From assembly GCF_018728565.1 (NCBI RefSeq), contig NZ_JACSOI010000004.1:124001-188000 (forward strand): a DNA stretch of 64,000 bases, in the 5' to 3' direction. How positions within the stretch are numbered: the stretch's first letter is position 1; each line of letters begins with the position of its first letter. This document shows positions 61,979-64,000 of the stretch, piece after piece. The notes under the pieces are model-generated. The model was not told the origin of the DNA, ran no database searches, and worked only from the letters and a program-made list of their open reading frames with translations. Position numbers and translations under genes: made by a program. This stretch comes from Zobellia russellii (GTDB lineage Bacteria > Bacteroidota > Bacteroidia > Flavobacteriales > Flavobacteriaceae).

Positions 61979-63244
61979 TTATTTTATCAAGTTGATGTAC
62001 AGGGCATTTTGGTCTAGAATACTTTTGTTATCACCATCTATAGGGGCAATGTTGGCCGTTAGCTTATAAGATGCTTCGGTAGATAGTTTATCTTCTGTGT
62101 GGACCACAGCCGTAATATTGGCATATCCCGCGTAAGCGATAAACTTGGATTCCGCTACTTTTTCGCCATCGTTATCAAACAATTTTAATTCTATTTCACG
62201 GTCTTGATTAGCTTTATAGGTAAGGGGTATCTCTATAGAAGTAGATTGCTTTTGGGCAATAATGGGGCTATCAAATGATATATTTTCGTTGTAAAGTTTT
62301 AGGTTGTTTCTTTCTTGGGAGTTGGAATCATTGGCATCTACCAGTTTATAGGCTCTAACCCAATCATAGTACACTGTGTTTTTGCTTGGGTCGTTCAATT
62401 CTTGGGCAGTAGGAATTTCTATCCACGGAAAAGGGTAGGTTTCACTCACTAAACGCATGTACATAGGTTGATCAAAAGGCTTATATTTTACCTTGTCATA
62501 AAACTTCTGGTGTTTGGGTGCCCGGTCATTGTAGTAGTAGCTGGCCGTACTTTCATTTTGCCACCAGCCACCGTAGATATTAAAATCTTGCGAGGTAAGT
62601 CTTTCATCTTCAAATTTTACTTGCGGGGCTCGGTAGTCATGTTTTTCACCATCACAGTCCGTATACCAGAAATGTGAATTGGAGTGCATACCACTGGCAA
62701 AGTAACTTCCATTAAAATCACCTTCACGACCAATAGATTCATGAATATCCCACTCCAAACCGTATTTATCACAATCGTTAGGTCCTTTAAAATTGTTGCT
62801 GCTCGAAAACCAGAATGTTGTAGACATGGTAGTAGCTGCGGCCTTTACACGGCATTCATAATACCCGAATTTTGTAGATTTTTTTGAAACCACAGCGGCC
62901 CCTCCAATATTAAAAGTAATATCTCTACCGTAGGCATGAACTATGGTATCCTTCTCAAGCTTTTTACTCGTCATTTTAAGAAAACCGTCTCCTACGGAAA
63001 CCTGTGAGGCCATAAAAAGACCGGGTGGCCTACCTATCCAAGTAGGGTGGTGGTCATACCATTTTGTGGTGTCCAACTCTGTACCATTAAATTCATCTGA
63101 AAAGTCAGGATTTAAGACCCAACGTTTGCCCATAGGAGGTTTTGGTGGTCCTTGGCGAGTTTCTTCTTTGGTTTCGGGCATTTCTTGAGCAAATAAACTG
63201 CCGCTTACAAGTAAAAAAAATGCAATGGTCTGTTTCAAAATCAT
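61979..63244 (-). CDS. GH16 endo-galactanase (porphyranase / agarase-like)
   Basis: A 421-residue protein with a Sec signal (TIAFFLLVSGSLFAQ). The GH16 jelly roll spans residues about 40-315: DFSDEFNGTELDTTKWYDH, FGYYECRVKAAATTMSTTFWFSS split as TTMSTTFWFSS, and the catalytic segment GLEWDIHESIG with nucleophile E164, D166 and acid/base E169. A C-terminal domain of about 100 residues follows and looks like a secretion-independent beta-sandwich. The overall layout matches marine beta-porphyranases and beta-agarases. It is the only recognisable endo-enzyme in the window, so it likely starts depolymerisation at the surface. Agar versus porphyran specificity cannot be settled here. Confidence 0.88.
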   Translation of the reverse strand: MILKQTIAFFLLVSGSLFAQEMPETKEETRQGPPKPPMGKRWVLNPDFSDEFNGTELDTTKWYDHHPTWIGRPPGLFMASQVSVGDGFLKMTSKKLEKDTIVHAYGRDITFNIGGAAVVSKKSTKFGYYECRVKAAATTMSTTFWFSSSNNFKGPNDCDKYGLEWDIHESIGREGDFNGSYFASGMHSNSHFWYTDCDGEKHDYRAPQVKFEDERLTSQDFNIYGGWWQNESTASYYYNDRAPKHQKFYDKVKYKPFDQPMYMRLVSETYPFPWIEIPTAQELNDPSKNTVYYDWVRAYKLVDANDSNSQERNNLKLYNENISFDSPIIAQKQSTSIEIPLTYKANQDREIELKLFDNDGEKVAESKFIAYAGYANITAVVHTEDKLSTEASYKLTANIAPIDGDNKSILDQNALYINLIK

Positions 63245-63293
63245 TTTATTTCGTTTCTGTTATTTTTTAAGAGCGAAAGCTAGATGCTCACCC

Positions 63294-64000
63294 TTATTTT
63301 GATTTTTTTAGTGGTTCAATTTTTCCTATGCCGTTTTCAGGTGCGTCATGGGCCGTTTCATGCAAATTAAACTGGGGAATGGTTTGAAATAGTTGGTCAC
63401 GTTCCGCTCTATGGGCTGGTGAGACTTGGCTCCAATCCTTGATTTTAGGAAAGCTAATAAGGTCATCTGGTGTTTTGCTTACATCGTACCACACATCGTT
63501 GCCATCTTTTAGTACAAGATTTCCTCTTACTATTTGGGTTTCTTTGTGATAGCCATATATCCAATCTCTATGCGTTGGTTTATCCGTAGTCAGGAAAGGC
63601 ATTAAACTTTCGCCATTAATTTCGTAACTATCGGGAATTTCTACATTGGCAATATCTGCAATGGTAGGAAGCATGTCTGACATGTTGACGAGTACATCCT
63701 GCATTCCTTTTTTGGTAAGGTTCATTCCCGGAGCGTAAATGATAAACGGCACGTGGGTACCTTTTTGCGAAATTGGACTGGATTTTCCATAACCACTGGT
63801 GCCATTATCCGCACAGAAGATAAAAATGGTGTTGTTCTCAATACCAAGTTCCTTTAACTTATTCATATATTGCCATACCTGATAATCTAAATAGTTTATA
63901 TGATGGTGAATACCGCTATCGGTAACCGTGGCATGGGTGTCATAAATTCCATTGTTGCCGGTAACGTTAGGTGGTGTGCGCGAATATGCCTTTCCGTTCC
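63294..64000 (-). CDS. S1-family sulfatase, C-terminal part (cut by window edge)
   Basis: The reading frame stays open from the stop at 63294 to the last base of the window, 235 codons; the Met at 63866 is internal and not the start. IFIFCADNGTSGYG carries the second metal site (DN) and FIIYAPGMN and VLVNMSDMLPTIADIAN are the usual S1 tail segments. The formylglycine motif would be encoded outside the window. It is 49 bases upstream of the GH16 gene and so likely in its operon. It should remove sulfate from the galactan attacked by GH16. Confidence 0.93.
   Translation of the reverse strand, partial: NGKAYSRTPPNVTGNNGIYDTHATVTDSGIHHHINYLDYQVWQYMNKLKELGIENNTIFIFCADNGTSGYGKSSPISQKGTHVPFIIYAPGMNLTKKGMQDVLVNMSDMLPTIADIANVEIPDSYEINGESLMPFLTTDKPTHRDWIYGYHKETQIVRGNLVLKDGNDVWYDVSKTPDDLISFPKIKDWSQVSPAHRAERDQLFQTIPQFNLHETAHDAPENGIGKIEPLKKSK

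Noticed and set aside
63294-63866. Complete 190-residue protein
   Set aside because: The frame is open upstream to the window end with sulfatase-like sequence, so it is the tail of a larger gene.
1-64000. CRISPR array, tRNA, rRNA, insertion sequence or prophage genes
   Set aside because: No regularly spaced repeats, cloverleaf, rRNA-like sequence, transposase or integrase pattern was seen.

Overview
The window looks like a chromosomal piece of a marine flavobacterium (Bacteroidota). The evidence is SusC/SusD pairs, lipoprotein and Sec signals on nearly every enzyme, promoters of the TTTG / TAnnTTTG type, weak Shine-Dalgarno sequences, and an algal-galactan gene set (GH117, GH16, GH2, GH29, S1 sulfatases). 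From memory the gene set resembles agar/porphyran loci of Zobellia and relatives; that is inference, not a database result. No tRNA, rRNA, insertion sequence or CRISPR array was seen.

Region 1 (1-5600, minus strand): the N-terminal part of a SusC-like receptor cut by the window edge, with a long structured leader; a multi-PAS histidine kinase followed by a CheY-like regulator; and an AraC regulator. Region 2 (5751-11276, plus): a three-gene cassette of a ThuA / PVC-type dehydrogenase / cupredoxin fusion lipoprotein, a TIM-barrel sugar epimerase and a Gfo/Idh/MocA oxidoreductase, ending in a strong terminator. It looks like an oxidative (keto-sugar) pathway. Region 3 (11493-16960, plus): a soluble histidine kinase and NtrC-type sigma-54 activator, then a textbook sigma-54 promoter in front of a Rnk/GreA-like gene, a small exported protein, a Cys-rich small protein, glutamate dehydrogenase and a second Rnk/GreA-like gene.

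Region 4 (17052-44630, minus): a polysaccharide utilization locus of about 27.5 kb, possibly one operon. In transcription order it holds SusC, SusD, a sodium/solute symporter, a FAD oxidoreductase, an alpha/beta hydrolase, GH97, GH2, S1 sulfatase, GH2, a GH43-like propeller, GH117, two S1 sulfatases, a GH9-like protein and a lactonase. Every recognisable enzyme looks exo-acting or desulfating. Region 5 (45002-64000): a GntR-type regulator with a sugar-binding-like domain, divergent from susC. On the minus strand follow three transcription blocks: a secreted FAD oxidoreductase with an SGAT-motif (flavin-binding-like) protein and CstA; a dehydrogenase/cytochrome c lipoprotein with an unusual GH2; and a series of sulfatase, GH16 endo-galactanase, GH117, GH29 and a large modular GH43-like enzyme.

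The likely combined job is depolymerisation of a sulfated red-algal galactan by GH16, desulfation by S1 enzymes, exo-trimming by GH117, GH29, GH2 and GH97, import through SusCD and the symporter, and oxidation by the flavin, heme and copper proteins. The most interesting result is a shared TCTAGT-based operator (TCTAGTnnGGTCTAGT) directly downstream of predicted -7 elements before susC and before the secreted flavoprotein operon, with a palindromic version upstream of the dehydrogenase/cytochrome operon. It suggests that the GntR-type regulator ties an extracytoplasmic redox system to glycan degradation.
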